DNA of 64,000 bases from Streptomyces sp. TLI_235 (GTDB lineage: Bacteria; Actinomycetota; Actinomycetes; Streptomycetales; Streptomycetaceae), in the NCBI GenBank assembly GCA_002300355.1, contig NSGV01000002.1, positions 124,001-188,000 of the forward strand, written 5' to 3'. How positions within the stretch are numbered: the stretch's first letter is position 1; every line of letters begins with the position of its first letter. A program made the position numbers and the translations under genes. This document shows positions 51,133 to 60,236 of this stretch, piece by piece. The notes beneath the pieces were generated by a model that was not told the DNA's origin, searched no databases, and was given only the letters and a program-made list of their open reading frames with translations.

Positions 51133-52005
51133 ATGCGCATGCATCCGGGTCCCGAGGAGACGGCGGCCGGCACGGCGGAGCCGTCCGCCGCCGGGCTGCA
51201 CGAGGTCGGCCGCCTGCTCGCCGGGGGCGAGGTCGCCGTGCTCAGCGGGGCGGGGCTGTCGACCGAGTCAGGCATACCCGACTACCGCGGCGCCACCGGC
51301 CGGGCCCGGCCCCGTACGCCGATGACCTTCCAGGAGTTCACCGCGAGCGAGGACGGCAGGCGCCGGTATTGGGCGCGCAGCCACGTCGGCTGGCGGACGA
51401 TCGCCGGGGCCGCGCCCAACGCGGGCCACCGCGCCGTCGAGGCGCTGCGCCGCTCCGGCCACGTCACGAGCGTGATCACGCAGAACGTGGACGGGCTGCA
51501 CCGGGCGGCAGGCACCGCGGACGCCGTCGAACTGCACGGCGCCCTGGACCGGGTGGTCTGCCTGGACTGCGGCCGCACCAGCAGCCGCCTGGAGCTGGAC
51601 CGGCGGCTCACCGGGCTCAACCCCGGCTTCCGCGACACCGGTTCGCGCATCAACCCGGACGGCGACGTCGAACTGCCCGACGCCATGGTGCACGGATTCC
51701 GCGTCGCGCCGTGCGCGGTCTGCGGCGGCGTCCTCAAGCCGGACGTGGTCTTCTTCGGCGAGAGCGTTCCCAAGGACCGCGTCCAGCGCTGCTTCGACCT
51801 GGTCGACGCCGCCCGGGCACTGCTCGTCCTCGGCTCGTCGCTGACGGTCATGTCCGGCCTGCGGTTCGTCCGCCACGCGGCCCGCACCGGGAAGCCGGTC
51901 GCCATCGTGAACCAGGGTGCCACCCGAGGAGACGAGTTCGCCGCGGCGACCGTGGCCGCACCCCTCGGCGAGACCCTGGCCGCGCTCGCGGCCGAGCTGA
52001 GCTGA
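51133..52005 (+). CDS. NAD-dependent protein deacetylase (sirtuin)
   Basis: 290 residues. Sir2 motifs: LSGAGLSTESGIPDYRG (about 37-53), TQNVDGLHRAAG (116-127), catalytic H135 (ELHG), zinc cysteines C143/C146 and C194/C197, and VLGSSLTVMSG. Removes acetyl or acyl groups from lysines using NAD+. TATCCT lies 8-13 bases before ATG, so a leaderless transcript is possible. A residue pair RARP replaces the usual helix after the DYRG motif, as in class III/U bacterial forms. Confidence 0.93.
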   Translation: MRMHPGPEETAAGTAEPSAAGLHEVGRLLAGGEVAVLSGAGLSTESGIPDYRGATGRARPRTPMTFQEFTASEDGRRRYWARSHVGWRTIAGAAPNAGHRAVEALRRSGHVTSVITQNVDGLHRAAGTADAVELHGALDRVVCLDCGRTSSRLELDRRLTGLNPGFRDTGSRINPDGDVELPDAMVHGFRVAPCAVCGGVLKPDVVFFGESVPKDRVQRCFDLVDAARALLVLGSSLTVMSGLRFVRHAARTGKPVAIVNQGATRGDEFAAATVAAPLGETLAALAAELS

Positions 52006-52051
52006 CGCCGTCGGGCTTGTGCGGCACACGGCAGTTGCTAGCATCGCCGCC

Positions 52052-52924
52052 ATGCCGAGACCCGAGCAGAGCGGCCCCGACACACCACCGGAGTCCACCG
52101 GGTGGCACGCCACGGTGCTGGAGCACCGGTCGGCGCCCGGCACGCCGCCGTACCGCCCGCGCCGGCCGGAGGGTGAGCTCGCACGGCGGGACGCGCTGCG
52201 GATCCACGGCGCGACCGGCGAGGTGCGCTGCGTGGACGACACCGGCCGAACCCGCTGGGTGCACCGCTGCGAGGCCCGGCCCAACGCGGCGTACATCTCC
52301 CGCGGCCGGGTGCTGGTCACCACGGACTCGCTGCAGTACACGCCGTGGGGCTTCCTCGGCCCGGCCCTGCTGCTCGACCTCGCGGACGGCACCCTGGTCG
52401 CCGAACTCCGCGGGGACTGCGGCGCGGTGCTGCGCGGCGGCCGCTTCTTCCTCGGCCTGGAGGGCTACGGCCACTTCGACACCTGGGAGTACGACCGGGA
52501 CGGTACCGAGGTCGACGCCTGGCGCAGCTACGGCCACTTCGTCACCGGCAGCGGCATCCGGGTCGTCGAGTCGGACCGCCGGCAGCCGACCCGGAGCCGC
52601 GTCGTGCGGCTGCTGCCCGGCGGCGTCGTGGAACGCGGCCCGCGGCTCACCGACTCCACCGTGCCGCACCCGCTCGTCCTGGAGGACGGCACCGTCCTGG
52701 TGCTCGACGCCGGAGTACTGCGCGCCGTCGGCCGGCGCCTGGAGCACGATGTCCTGGCCGAGTTGCTCCCCGTCCCGGCCGACGGGCAGCACCGCTTCAT
52801 CGGCGCCCTGAGCCGCGCCGGCGACCGTCTCACGGTCACCCTCGCCGAACGCGACCCCTCGGACCACACCCACCACACCGTGCACACCTGGACCCTGGCC
52901 CTGCACGCCCCGGCCCCGTCATGA
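52052..52924 (+). CDS. Hypothetical protein, beta-rich
   Basis: 290 residues. No motif I recognise; repeating strands such as GRVLVTTDSLQYTPWGFLGP, LLLDLADGTLVAEL, RGGRFFLGLEGYGHFDTWEY and LEDGTVLVLDAGVLRAVG suggest a propeller-like beta fold. ATG at 52052 has no ribosome site but TAGCAT lies 9-14 bases upstream, consistent with a leaderless transcript. Follows the sirtuin gene by 46 bases; may share its promoter region. Confidence 0.6.
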   Translation: MPRPEQSGPDTPPESTGWHATVLEHRSAPGTPPYRPRRPEGELARRDALRIHGATGEVRCVDDTGRTRWVHRCEARPNAAYISRGRVLVTTDSLQYTPWGFLGPALLLDLADGTLVAELRGDCGAVLRGGRFFLGLEGYGHFDTWEYDRDGTEVDAWRSYGHFVTGSGIRVVESDRRQPTRSRVVRLLPGGVVERGPRLTDSTVPHPLVLEDGTVLVLDAGVLRAVGRRLEHDVLAELLPVPADGQHRFIGALSRAGDRLTVTLAERDPSDHTHHTVHTWTLALHAPAPS

Positions 52925-52982
52925 ACTCCCGCACCGCCCATAGCCGTGCTGGTAATCGCGCGTCGGGTGGAGACACCCGCCG

Positions 52983-54281
52983 TCAGGTTCTGGCCGAGTC
53001 GCGGAGGTCGTGGTCGAAGGCGCGGATGTCGTCCTCGCTCAGGGTGGGGCGGGTGCGGGCGATGGCGCGCAGGTAGTCGTCGGTGCGTTGCCCCGGTTCC
53101 TCGGGGTGCGGGGGGCCGGCGGCGAGGTGGCGTTCGAAGGCCGTCTGCGCGGCCGTACGGGCGGCGTACTCGATGTCGGCGGGGGTGAAGCGGGCGCTGG
53201 CCTCGACGAGGGCGTCGAGGTCGATGCCGGGGACGCGGTCGGGGCCGATGTAGCGGGTCCAGATCGCCCGCCGGGCCTCGGCGTCGGGCGGGCCGACGGG
53301 GATGAGGTAGTCGAACCGTCCGGGGCGCAGGAAGGCCGGGTCGAGGCTGCGCACCGTGTTGGTGGCGCAGATCAGCAGGCGGCGGTCCCGTCTCCTGAAC
53401 TGCGGGATGAGTTTGAGCAGTTCGTTGGTCACCCGGTGCGCGAGGGTGGTCGGGTCGCGCCGTTCGGAGGCGATCTCCTCGGCCTCGTCGAAGAAGAGCA
53501 CGACGTTTTCGAGATGGTCGACGCGGGAGAACAGTTCACGCAGGCCGGCCGCCACGCCGTGCTGGTCGGCGGCGAGCTGATACGGGATGACCTCGATGAA
53601 GGCCCAGCGCAGTCGGGAGGCGACCGCCCGGGCGAAGGTGGTCTTGCCGGTGCCGGGCGGGCCGAACAGGACGACGGCGCGCGGTGGCACCAGCCGGTAC
53701 TCTTCGGCCGCCTGCTGGTGTTCGAGCGGGAGGACGAGCCGCCGTTCGATGAGGCTCTTCTCGTCCTCCATGCCGGCGATGTGGCCCCAGAGCCCGATGT
53801 CGGGCACGGCGCCGCCGAGTTGGTCGAGGATGGTCGCCTCGGCGGAGTCCGCGGCGAGGACCTTCTCGAAGTAGCTGAGGTCGGGCCGGCCGGTGTAGCC
53901 GGAGTTGGTGTAGGCCTGCTCGCCGACCTCGCCGCGCGGCAGCAGGGCGCCGATGCGGCGCACGCCCTGCGCCACGAGGCGTTCCTCCAGGGCTGCCAGC
54001 AGGGCGGATCCCAGGCCGTGGTGGCGCCAGGAGCGGGCGATGGTGAGCCGGAGCACCCAGCCGCGTTCGGCGGCGGTCGAGGAGAACGCCGCTCCGACGG
54101 CCTGCCCGCCGACGACCGCGACGACGGCCGGGGCGCCCGCGCGCACGGCGGCGAGCACCTCGGCGAGACCGACCACCGGGTCGGCCGGTGTGTCCCGCGA
54201 CTCCTCCCAGATGTGGGCCACCTGGTCGAGGTCGCCGTCCTCGAGGGCGCGGATGCGCCAGGGCGAGACATGGCCCCTCAT
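52983..54281 (-). CDS. GNAT acetyltransferase fused to an AAA+ ATPase
   Basis: 432 residues. Residues about 5-140 are a GNAT domain (VLRLTIARSWRHHGLGSALL with the CoA loop, QAYTNSGYTGRPDLSYFEK). Residues about 150-400 are an AAA+ ATPase of the FtsH/26S-type: Walker A GPPGTGKT (207-214), Walker B VVLFFDEAEEI (about 260-270), sensor NTVRSLDP, arginine finger in FLRPGRFDYLIPVG, and the winged end DIEYAARTAAQTAFERHL. There is no protease domain. The fusion would couple lysine or amine acetylation to ATP-driven remodelling. ATG at 54281 is only a few bases from GGCAGGT. Confidence 0.88.
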   Translation of the reverse strand: MRGHVSPWRIRALEDGDLDQVAHIWEESRDTPADPVVGLAEVLAAVRAGAPAVVAVVGGQAVGAAFSSTAAERGWVLRLTIARSWRHHGLGSALLAALEERLVAQGVRRIGALLPRGEVGEQAYTNSGYTGRPDLSYFEKVLAADSAEATILDQLGGAVPDIGLWGHIAGMEDEKSLIERRLVLPLEHQQAAEEYRLVPPRAVVLFGPPGTGKTTFARAVASRLRWAFIEVIPYQLAADQHGVAAGLRELFSRVDHLENVVLFFDEAEEIASERRDPTTLAHRVTNELLKLIPQFRRRDRRLLICATNTVRSLDPAFLRPGRFDYLIPVGPPDAEARRAIWTRYIGPDRVPGIDLDALVEASARFTPADIEYAARTAAQTAFERHLAAGPPHPEEPGQRTDDYLRAIARTRPTLSEDDIRAFDHDLRDSART

Positions 54282-54488
54282 ACCTGCCAGTGTTTCGCGA
54301 GTACGGCGGTCGTGCGCGTCGGGCGGCAGGGGCCCCTGCACCCCCGGGTGCCCCGGCCGCCCTCCCCCTGGCGGCCGCGCGGGCGGTGCCGCCCGGCCCG
54401 GTGTCCCGCCGGAGGGCCGGTGCCGGGCGGTGCCCGCGGGCGGCCGTGCCGCGGGCCGTCGGGTGACGGTCCGCGGCACGGTCCCCGG

Positions 54489-55012
54489 TCAGATGCGCTG
54501 CCAGAGCGCCGGGACGTTCGGCGGCTCCCAGCCGGTCTGGGCCTGGTGGCCCTGCAGGCAGCGGTAGCTCGGTCCGGTGTGGTTGACGGTGTCGCCGGCC
54601 CGGTAGACGGTGCCGGCCGCGCATGTCCCGGTACCGGGCCCGCTGCCGACGACCGGGGAGTACGTGGTGCCGTGGGTGGCCGTCCCGATGCCGGTGACGG
54701 TGATCGAGTAGGTGCCGGCGGCGGCGGTCGTGGCTGCGGCGACGGTCATCACCGCCGAGGAGCCTGCCTGCACCGAGGACGGGCTGAAGGCTCACCGTGA
54801 CCCCGTTCGGGGCGCCGGAGGCGGTCAGGGTCACGGCCTGCGCGCTGCCCGAGGTGACGCCGGTGGCGACGGTCGCGGTGGTCGAGCCGCCGGGCTGGAC
54901 GGTGCCGGCGGCCGGGGAGAGCGCGAGCGAGAAGTCGTTGCCGCCGGACGGCGTGCAGGTCGGGTCGCCGCTCTGCGCGGGCACGCTGACCGCGTCCCAG
55001 GCCGCCTTGACC
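54489..55012 (-). pseudogene. Exported protease/chitin-binding protein, C-terminal remnant
   Basis: The 5' end is lost. Reading starts with VKAAWDAVSVPAQSGD, the end of an M4-like metalloprotease, then a Ser/Thr-rich Ig-like domain (VQPGGSTTATVATGVTSGSA). Near 54783 the frame shifts and continues SSVQAGSSAVMTVAAATTAA, AAGTYSITVTG, and a CBM5/12 chitin-binding module (AAGTVYRAGDTVNHTGPSYR, HQAQTGWEPPNVPALWQRI) to TGA at 54489. One extra base or two missing explain the shift. Not functional. Confidence 0.75.
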
Positions 55013-55260
55013 GGAGCAACTCCCGTTCTCACGGCGGCTGTTCACCGCGCGCCTCGCCAACTGCCTGCTCTGCGCGGGCGACCCGGACGCATCTCTGGCG
55101 CTGCTCTCCCCCGACGTGGACGGCGCCGCCGCGCTCCCCGGCCCTGGTCCGCCACGTACTGCGCGGCCTGCGCGACCGGACGGCCCTGCTCCCGGCCTGC
55201 ACCCGCCGCCCGGAACTGCCGGCCGCCACCCGCCGACCGGCCACCCGCGGCACGCCCTGA
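55013..55260 (+). pseudogene. Unidentified gene fragment with frameshift
   Basis: One frame reads EQLPFSRRLFTARLANCLLC, AGDPDASLALLSPDVDGAA; after a C-run near 55135 another frame continues PALVRHVLRGLRDRTALL to TGA. Helical and Leu/Arg-rich, like the end of a regulator, but no family is recognised. It abuts the chitin-binding remnant, so this point looks like an old junction. Confidence 0.4.
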
Positions 55261-55404
55261 ACCGGAGTGTCGGGCCCGGGCGGATCGACCGCGGCGGGTG
55301 GAGCATGACGCTCCACAGGATCTCAGGCGCTGTCCGTCCCGGATCGCGCTCTTCATGAACTGACCGAAGGCGGGTCGACGGACCATCAGATATCGTGCAC
55401 GGCC

Positions 55405-55992
55405 ATGGGAGCACTGATAGTTGTCCGGCACGGTCAGACCGAATGGAGCCTGTCGGGCCGGCATGCCGGACGCACCGACGTTGCACTGACCGATGCGGGT
55501 GAGGCCGCAGCCAGGGCGCTCGCTCCGAGGCTGGCCCGACGTCGGCTGGCCGCCGTGTTCAGCAGCCCGCTGAGCCGTGCGATGCGGACGGCCGAGCTTG
55601 CGGGTCTGACCGGTGTCAAGCCTGATCCGGACCTGGTGGAGTGGGACTACGGCGGCTATGAGGGGCTGACCGCCGAGCAGATCCAGGGGACGCGGCCCGG
55701 CTGGGACCTGTGGCGGGACGGCGTCGTTCCCGGGGAGGCCGCCCGTCCAGGCGAGCAGCTCCAGCAGGTGGCCGCGCGCACGGACGCGGTGCTGGACCGG
55801 ATCCGGCCGCTGCTGGACCGGGGCGATGTCGCCGTGGTCGCTCACGGCCATCTGGCGCGGGTGATCGCCGTGCGCTGGCTCGGGATCGACGCGTCCGCCG
55901 CCCGCCTGCTCGGCCACCCGCACCCGGGCTCGCTCGGTTTCCTGGCCGTTGAGCACGGGCAGCCGGTCATCTCCGCCTGGAACGTCCGGTAG
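55405..55992 (+). CDS. Histidine phosphatase family protein
   Basis: 195 residues. VVRHGQTEWS (catalytic His), AAVFSSPLSRAMRTAELAGL, VEWDYGGYEG and VVAHGHLARVIAVRWLG (second His) follow the phosphoglycerate-mutase-like fold. Hydrolyses phospho-substrates, possibly sugar phosphates. TATCGT lies 9-14 bases before ATG; a leaderless transcript is plausible. Substrate unknown. Confidence 0.92.
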   Translation: MGALIVVRHGQTEWSLSGRHAGRTDVALTDAGEAAARALAPRLARRRLAAVFSSPLSRAMRTAELAGLTGVKPDPDLVEWDYGGYEGLTAEQIQGTRPGWDLWRDGVVPGEAARPGEQLQQVAARTDAVLDRIRPLLDRGDVAVVAHGHLARVIAVRWLGIDASAARLLGHPHPGSLGFLAVEHGQPVISAWNVR

Positions 55993-56040
55993 CGGCAGAC
56001 ACCGGCGACGCCACGGCGGGCGGCGCGGTGCCTGGGCCGG

Positions 56041-57414
56041 TCAGGCGGAGTCCACGGCGACCAGCCGGCGCAGTCCCTTCCGGTCGTAGTACGACGTCAT
56101 GACCCAGCCGAGCAGCAGGGCGAGCACCGTTCCGACCGCGATCATGATCCAGGCGCGGGCGAGTCCGGCGTCGGCCCGGGCGTCGAAGTAGAGGATCGCC
56201 CGGATGCCGTCGCTGAGCTGCCGCATCGGCTCGAACCTGGCCAGGAACCGGTAGAAGTCGGGCAGTGCCTGCAGCGGGATGGTGGCTCCCGAGGAGGGCA
56301 GTGCCAGCACGATGAACACGAACATGCTGACGAGCTGTCCGATCCCGCCGAAGGTGGCGTTGATCGCCTGCACGCCGAGGCCGACGGCGGCGCTGGCGCA
56401 GAAGGAGAAGAGGAACAGCAGCGGCAGGTGCGAGGCGTCCATGCCGAGGATGCCGACGGTGGCCAGCATGATGACCGCCGAGGTGAACAGCGAGATGACG
56501 GTGCTCATCACCGATTTGACCACCCAGGTGCGGCGCCGGGTGATCGGGACGGTGCGGCGCCGGGTGTGCCAGGGTCCGAGCTCGTTGTCGGTGTAGCCGA
56601 GCGCGACGTCCACGCCGTTGCCGATGGCGTTGCCGCCGAGGAAGCCGGCGAGCACCAGCAGCAACGTGTAGTAGAAGGCGCTGAGGCCGAGTCCGCTGTG
56701 CGGGCCGATCGGGTGGCCGACCCGGGTCTCGACGGTGATCGGGTCGGCCAGCAACAGCGCGGAGGCGTTGGACACCTGGGTGCCCTGCTGGGTGGCGCGC
56801 TGCGCGGCGATGGCGGTGAGCTGCTTGCCGAGGTCGAGCGAGGCACGGTGGGCCGCGTCGGTGGCGATGGAGCTGGCGAAGGAGGAGGCGAGGCTGCCCG
56901 AGCCGGGGTTGGTGAGCACCACGGCGATCGGGCGGGCGGGCGAGCCGGCCGGCGGCTGGCCGAGGCCGGCGACGGCAGCGGTGAAGTCCTCGGGGATCTC
57001 CAGTGCGCCGTACAGCTGGTTGGAGGCGAGCTTCTGCTGGGCCTCGGCGGGGGTGAGGACCTGCCAGTTCACCCGGTCGTCCGGGTCGGGCGCCGCGGCG
57101 ACGGCGGCGGTGATGCTCGCGCCGAGGTTCTGCTGCTTGCCGTCGACGGTGGCGCCCTTGTCGGCACTGACCAGCCCGACCGGCACCCGGTGCAGGTCGA
57201 TCCGGGGGTTGAGGATGCCGCCCATGTAGAGCAGGGCCAGCAGCAGCGAGACCGCGGTGACCAGCACCGACGGAATGATCCAGATCCGCGGGTTGCGCAG
57301 CACCTGCCCTGCGGTGGCCCCGGCGGCCGTCGGGGCCGGCCGCTCGGATTCCGGGCCGGGCGGCTCGGAATCCGGGCCCGGCTCGGACGTGCCGGGTGGG
57401 GTGGGCGGTGTCAT
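56041..57414 (-). CDS. YhgE/DUF3533-type membrane protein
   Basis: 457 residues, ATG with AGGAGGT. One helix at about 45-67, then a large extracytoplasmic region (about 70-250: LHRVPVGLVSADKGATV, GALEIPEDFTAAVAGL, SGSLASSFASSIATDAAH), and five or six helices in the C-terminal half, with GGIGQLVSMFVFIVLALPSS typical of the ABC-2-type DUF3533/YhgE group. Related proteins (Pip, SNG1) act in export or phage reception. No ATPase partner adjacent. Function unassigned. Confidence 0.8.
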   Translation of the reverse strand: MTPPTPPGTSEPGPDSEPPGPESERPAPTAAGATAGQVLRNPRIWIIPSVLVTAVSLLLALLYMGGILNPRIDLHRVPVGLVSADKGATVDGKQQNLGASITAAVAAAPDPDDRVNWQVLTPAEAQQKLASNQLYGALEIPEDFTAAVAGLGQPPAGSPARPIAVVLTNPGSGSLASSFASSIATDAAHRASLDLGKQLTAIAAQRATQQGTQVSNASALLLADPITVETRVGHPIGPHSGLGLSAFYYTLLLVLAGFLGGNAIGNGVDVALGYTDNELGPWHTRRRTVPITRRRTWVVKSVMSTVISLFTSAVIMLATVGILGMDASHLPLLFLFSFCASAAVGLGVQAINATFGGIGQLVSMFVFIVLALPSSGATIPLQALPDFYRFLARFEPMRQLSDGIRAILYFDARADAGLARAWIMIAVGTVLALLLGWVMTSYYDRKGLRRLVAVDSA

Positions 57415-57655
57415 GGGTACCTCCTGCGCTCGTCCCGCCGGTGCCGTCCGGTCCGCGCCCGTGGGATGCCGCCGCAGGCCGCCGGGCGGGTCCGTCCGGA
57501 ACGACCGTACGCGGCCGGGGGCCCGTTGCCCCCGACCGCCGATCGCTCACGACCGCGTGTCACCCGGCCGGACCCCGGCGAACCCGAGCGAACCCGGCCG
57601 GCACCGAGCCGGACCCGAACCGGGCCCGGACCGGGCGGGGACGCAGGCAGGGGTG

Positions 57656-59182
57656 TCAGAGCCGGTGCCCCTGGGCACCGAAGTTCCACGGGCCCCACTG
57701 GGTGAGGCCGGAGAAGACGTCCTTCTCCCAGGTGTGGGCGAACAGTTGGAACTGCTGAGGGCTGCCGGAGTCGAACGGGATGCCGATGCGCAGGACGTGC
57801 GGCAGGGCGGCGTCCGGCCCGCCGGCCACGTCGAGCACCCGGCCGTCCGGTGCCGTGTAGCGCGCGGAGAACGGTGCGACGGAAGTGATGGCCAGGGTGC
57901 CGTGCCAGCCGTCGTGGTTCGTCGCCCATCGGCCGATCCAGTCCGCCGCGGTGAATCCGCGGGTCGGCGTGCCGGGCAGGGCGGAGCGGGAGAGGCTCAC
58001 CCCGAACGGCATGCCGCTCCAGGTGGTGGTGCCGGCCGCGTTCCGCTGGTCCCAGGAGAACACGTAGGCCCGGAACTCCCGGCCCCGCTGTGCGCCCGGC
58101 CGGACCCTGGCCGTGGTGTCGGCGATCCAGAAGTGCAGGCCCTGGCCGCCCTGGACGGTGGTGCCGTTGACGTCGAAGCGCCGGCCGTCCCGGTAGTAGC
58201 TGCCCAGCTTGGTGGGCTCGCCGGGCGGCCGGCGGTAGTCGGTGGTACGGCGCAGGACGAGCTCGCCCCGCCAGCCGTCGTGGTCCATCTGCCAGCGGCC
58301 CGTCCAGAAGGCCTCGGTCTGCGGGGCGGCGTCGACGGCGGCGACGTCGGTGATGTAGCGGCCGCCGAGGATCCGCCAGTCCGCCGAGTCGTAGGACAGC
58401 TCGATGAACCGGCCCTCGCCCCAGGAGTTCTTGGCGGTGTACACCCGGCGGGTGCGGTCGAAGCCGATCAGCAGCAGGCAGTGCCCCGGGACGTCGGCAA
58501 CCACCTCGTGGCCGCCGGCGATCACCGCTTCGACCTGCGCGGGCGTCGGCGAGCCGGGCAGTGCGGCGAAGCCGGTCACCCGGTAGCGGGCGGCGTGCCG
58601 CGCGGCGGTGGGCACGTGGCCCTCGGCGAACTCGAAGGCGTCCAGCTGCTCCTGTGTCGAGCCCCAGTCGAGGCTGCCGCTCGCCGGGGTGCCGGTGTGC
58701 AGTGCGTCCATGGCCGGGCCGTCGAGGTACGGGGCCGCGGACTCGGCGGGGACGGCCGACCGGGCGAGCTTGTCGACCAGGTCGGAACAGCCCTGGAATC
58801 CCCAGTAGGAGCTGTTGTTCTCGTGTGCCACGGTGGAGGTCTCGTAGTCGGAGTACAGCTCCCCCGCCTTGTTGAGGTGGAAGGCGAACTGCTCGGAGAG
58901 GTCGAGGTCGACGCCGTACTTCCGCTTGTACGCGGCCTCCATCCCGGCGCAGGCGGCGAACGCGTAGCACGTCCCCCGCGCGCCCTGGTTCCGGAACCCG
59001 GTCTGGTACCCGGCCAGCGACACCACGTCCCCGGTGAGGAGCCGTGCCGGGGGCGGCGCGACCAGGCCCTGCCGGACGGCCCGTTCATTGGCCCGCTCGA
59101 CGGCCTGCCGGTGCCTGACCGGATCGTCCAGCAGATGACGCTTCGCTTCGACGACGTCCTCGAAGCGGACGGCCTGCGCCAT
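57656..59182 (-). CDS. Papain-like cysteine protease with duplicated C-terminal domain
   Basis: 508 residues from ATG at 59182 (GGAGAGGGG 6 bases upstream). No signal peptide. Papain-fold motifs: Q66 and C72 in FRNQGARGTCYAFAACAG, H234 in VPGHCLLLIGFD, N252 in TAKNSWGEGRF. Residues about 290-508 contain two copies of a beta domain opening GRWQMDHDGWRGEL (about 296) and GRWATNHDGWHGTL (about 417), each followed by a DGRRFDV/DGRVLDV strand. The repeats are lectin-like in pattern, but I do not recognise a named family. A short N-terminal helix-rich region may be an inhibitory propeptide. Confidence 0.85.
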   Translation of the reverse strand: MAQAVRFEDVVEAKRHLLDDPVRHRQAVERANERAVRQGLVAPPPARLLTGDVVSLAGYQTGFRNQGARGTCYAFAACAGMEAAYKRKYGVDLDLSEQFAFHLNKAGELYSDYETSTVAHENNSSYWGFQGCSDLVDKLARSAVPAESAAPYLDGPAMDALHTGTPASGSLDWGSTQEQLDAFEFAEGHVPTAARHAARYRVTGFAALPGSPTPAQVEAVIAGGHEVVADVPGHCLLLIGFDRTRRVYTAKNSWGEGRFIELSYDSADWRILGGRYITDVAAVDAAPQTEAFWTGRWQMDHDGWRGELVLRRTTDYRRPPGEPTKLGSYYRDGRRFDVNGTTVQGGQGLHFWIADTTARVRPGAQRGREFRAYVFSWDQRNAAGTTTWSGMPFGVSLSRSALPGTPTRGFTAADWIGRWATNHDGWHGTLAITSVAPFSARYTAPDGRVLDVAGGPDAALPHVLRIGIPFDSGSPQQFQLFAHTWEKDVFSGLTQWGPWNFGAQGHRL

Positions 59183-59684
59183 GATCGCCCCTCTCCACGC
59201 AAAGAGTTCGCTTGCGCCCATGTGGATCCTGCCGACTCCCCATACCCGGTTAGCAATATGACGATCCATCAGATCTTGGCGCGCGCGCCCCGAGGCGGCG
59301 CTCTGGACCGGTCGTCGTGCCGGTCGACCGAATATGAGATCCCCTGGGCCGGTCGAGTGATCATCCGATGCCGCCACGGGACACCGCTGCGTACGCACGA
59401 TGTCGATGGATCCGATCCCGCGACACATGCGGGTCCGGATCGAAGGAAAGAATGATTGTGCGAGCATTCCTGATCTCGCTGGCCGCCGCCAGCGCCGCAC
59501 TGGCCCATTTTCTGCTCTCATCATAGAAATGCATCCGAACGGTCACCATATGTCATCATGGAGATCGCCGACTTCTCGTCCGCCGCTGCGGATTGGCGCA
59601 CCGTCAGCGCGGTCGGCCCGATTCAGCGGTCTCCCGCGGCCATTCGTCCCGGGCTCCGGCCGCCGTTGAGAGGACAGCGATCCC
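59183..59684. other. Long, less GC-rich intergenic region
   Basis: 502 bases with clearly lower GC between 59220 and 59560 than the surroundings, upstream of the papain-like gene and of the next, divergent locus. Probably holds both promoters. An open frame at 59361-59549 on the minus strand lacks a ribosome site and codon bias, so I do not call it a gene. Confidence 0.4.
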
Positions 59685-60199
59685 GTGGAGCACGCCGCCG
59701 CACCGGCCGCACCGAAGTCACCGCCGATCGCCTGGCGGGCGTACGCCGGACTGGCCGGCTACGCGATGTCCGTGCCGGCCGGCGAGAGCCTGGTCTGCAC
59801 CGGCGTCATCCTCGACCACCTCAAGGCCCGCGGCCGGGTCCCCGAAGGCTGCGGCCTGGCCGGCGTGTTCGTCTCCCCGTGGACGAGCCCGGAGCTGCTG
59901 GACACGCCGGACGAGCGGGTGGTGGAGATCGCCTACGCCGAGGCCGAGCGGTTCCTGCCCGGCCTGCGGGCCGCCACCGTACGGACCTTCGTGCACCGCT
60001 TCCGGCACGCGCTGCCGCAGGCGGCGCCCGGCGTCGTCCGTGAGCGCGCCGCCTTCCTCGCCCGGCCCCCCGGGCCGTCGAGTACGCCGGGGACTGGGTG
60101 ATGCTGCGCCCGAGCAGTGAGGGCGCCGTCCGCTCGGGGCGGCTGGCCGCCCACCGGGTGCTCGCCCACGCGGCCGACCGGCCGGCCACCGTGCTCTGA
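59685..60199 (+). pseudogene. FAD-dependent amine-oxidase-type protein, C-terminal part with frameshift
   Basis: GTG at 59685 (GAGAGGACAG upstream) opens AAPKSPPIAWRAYAGLAGYA, VCTGVILDHLKARGRVPEGC and TSPELLDTPDERVVEIAYAE, a pattern seen in the C-terminal half of protoporphyrinogen-oxidase-like enzymes. After RHALPQAAPG the frame reaches a run of six Cs (about 60067-60072); one missing C would restore RPPRAVEYAGDWVMLRPSSE, EGAVRSGRLAAHRVLAHA (the FAD end motif) to TGA at 60197. The N-terminal FAD domain is absent. Confidence 0.7.
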
Positions 60200-60236
60200 G
60201 TCCCCACCGGCTCGCGACTCCACCGGAGATCCACCG

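Noticed and set aside
57541..57655. Repeat array of CCGGAC/GAACC-like units downstream of the papain-like gene
   Set aside because: Low-complexity GC sequence without fixed unit length; neither CRISPR nor a regular tandem repeat.
59361..59549. 62-codon open frame on the minus strand in the low-GC gap
   Set aside because: No ribosome site, no third-position GC bias and no recognisable pattern; low GC alone opens frames here.
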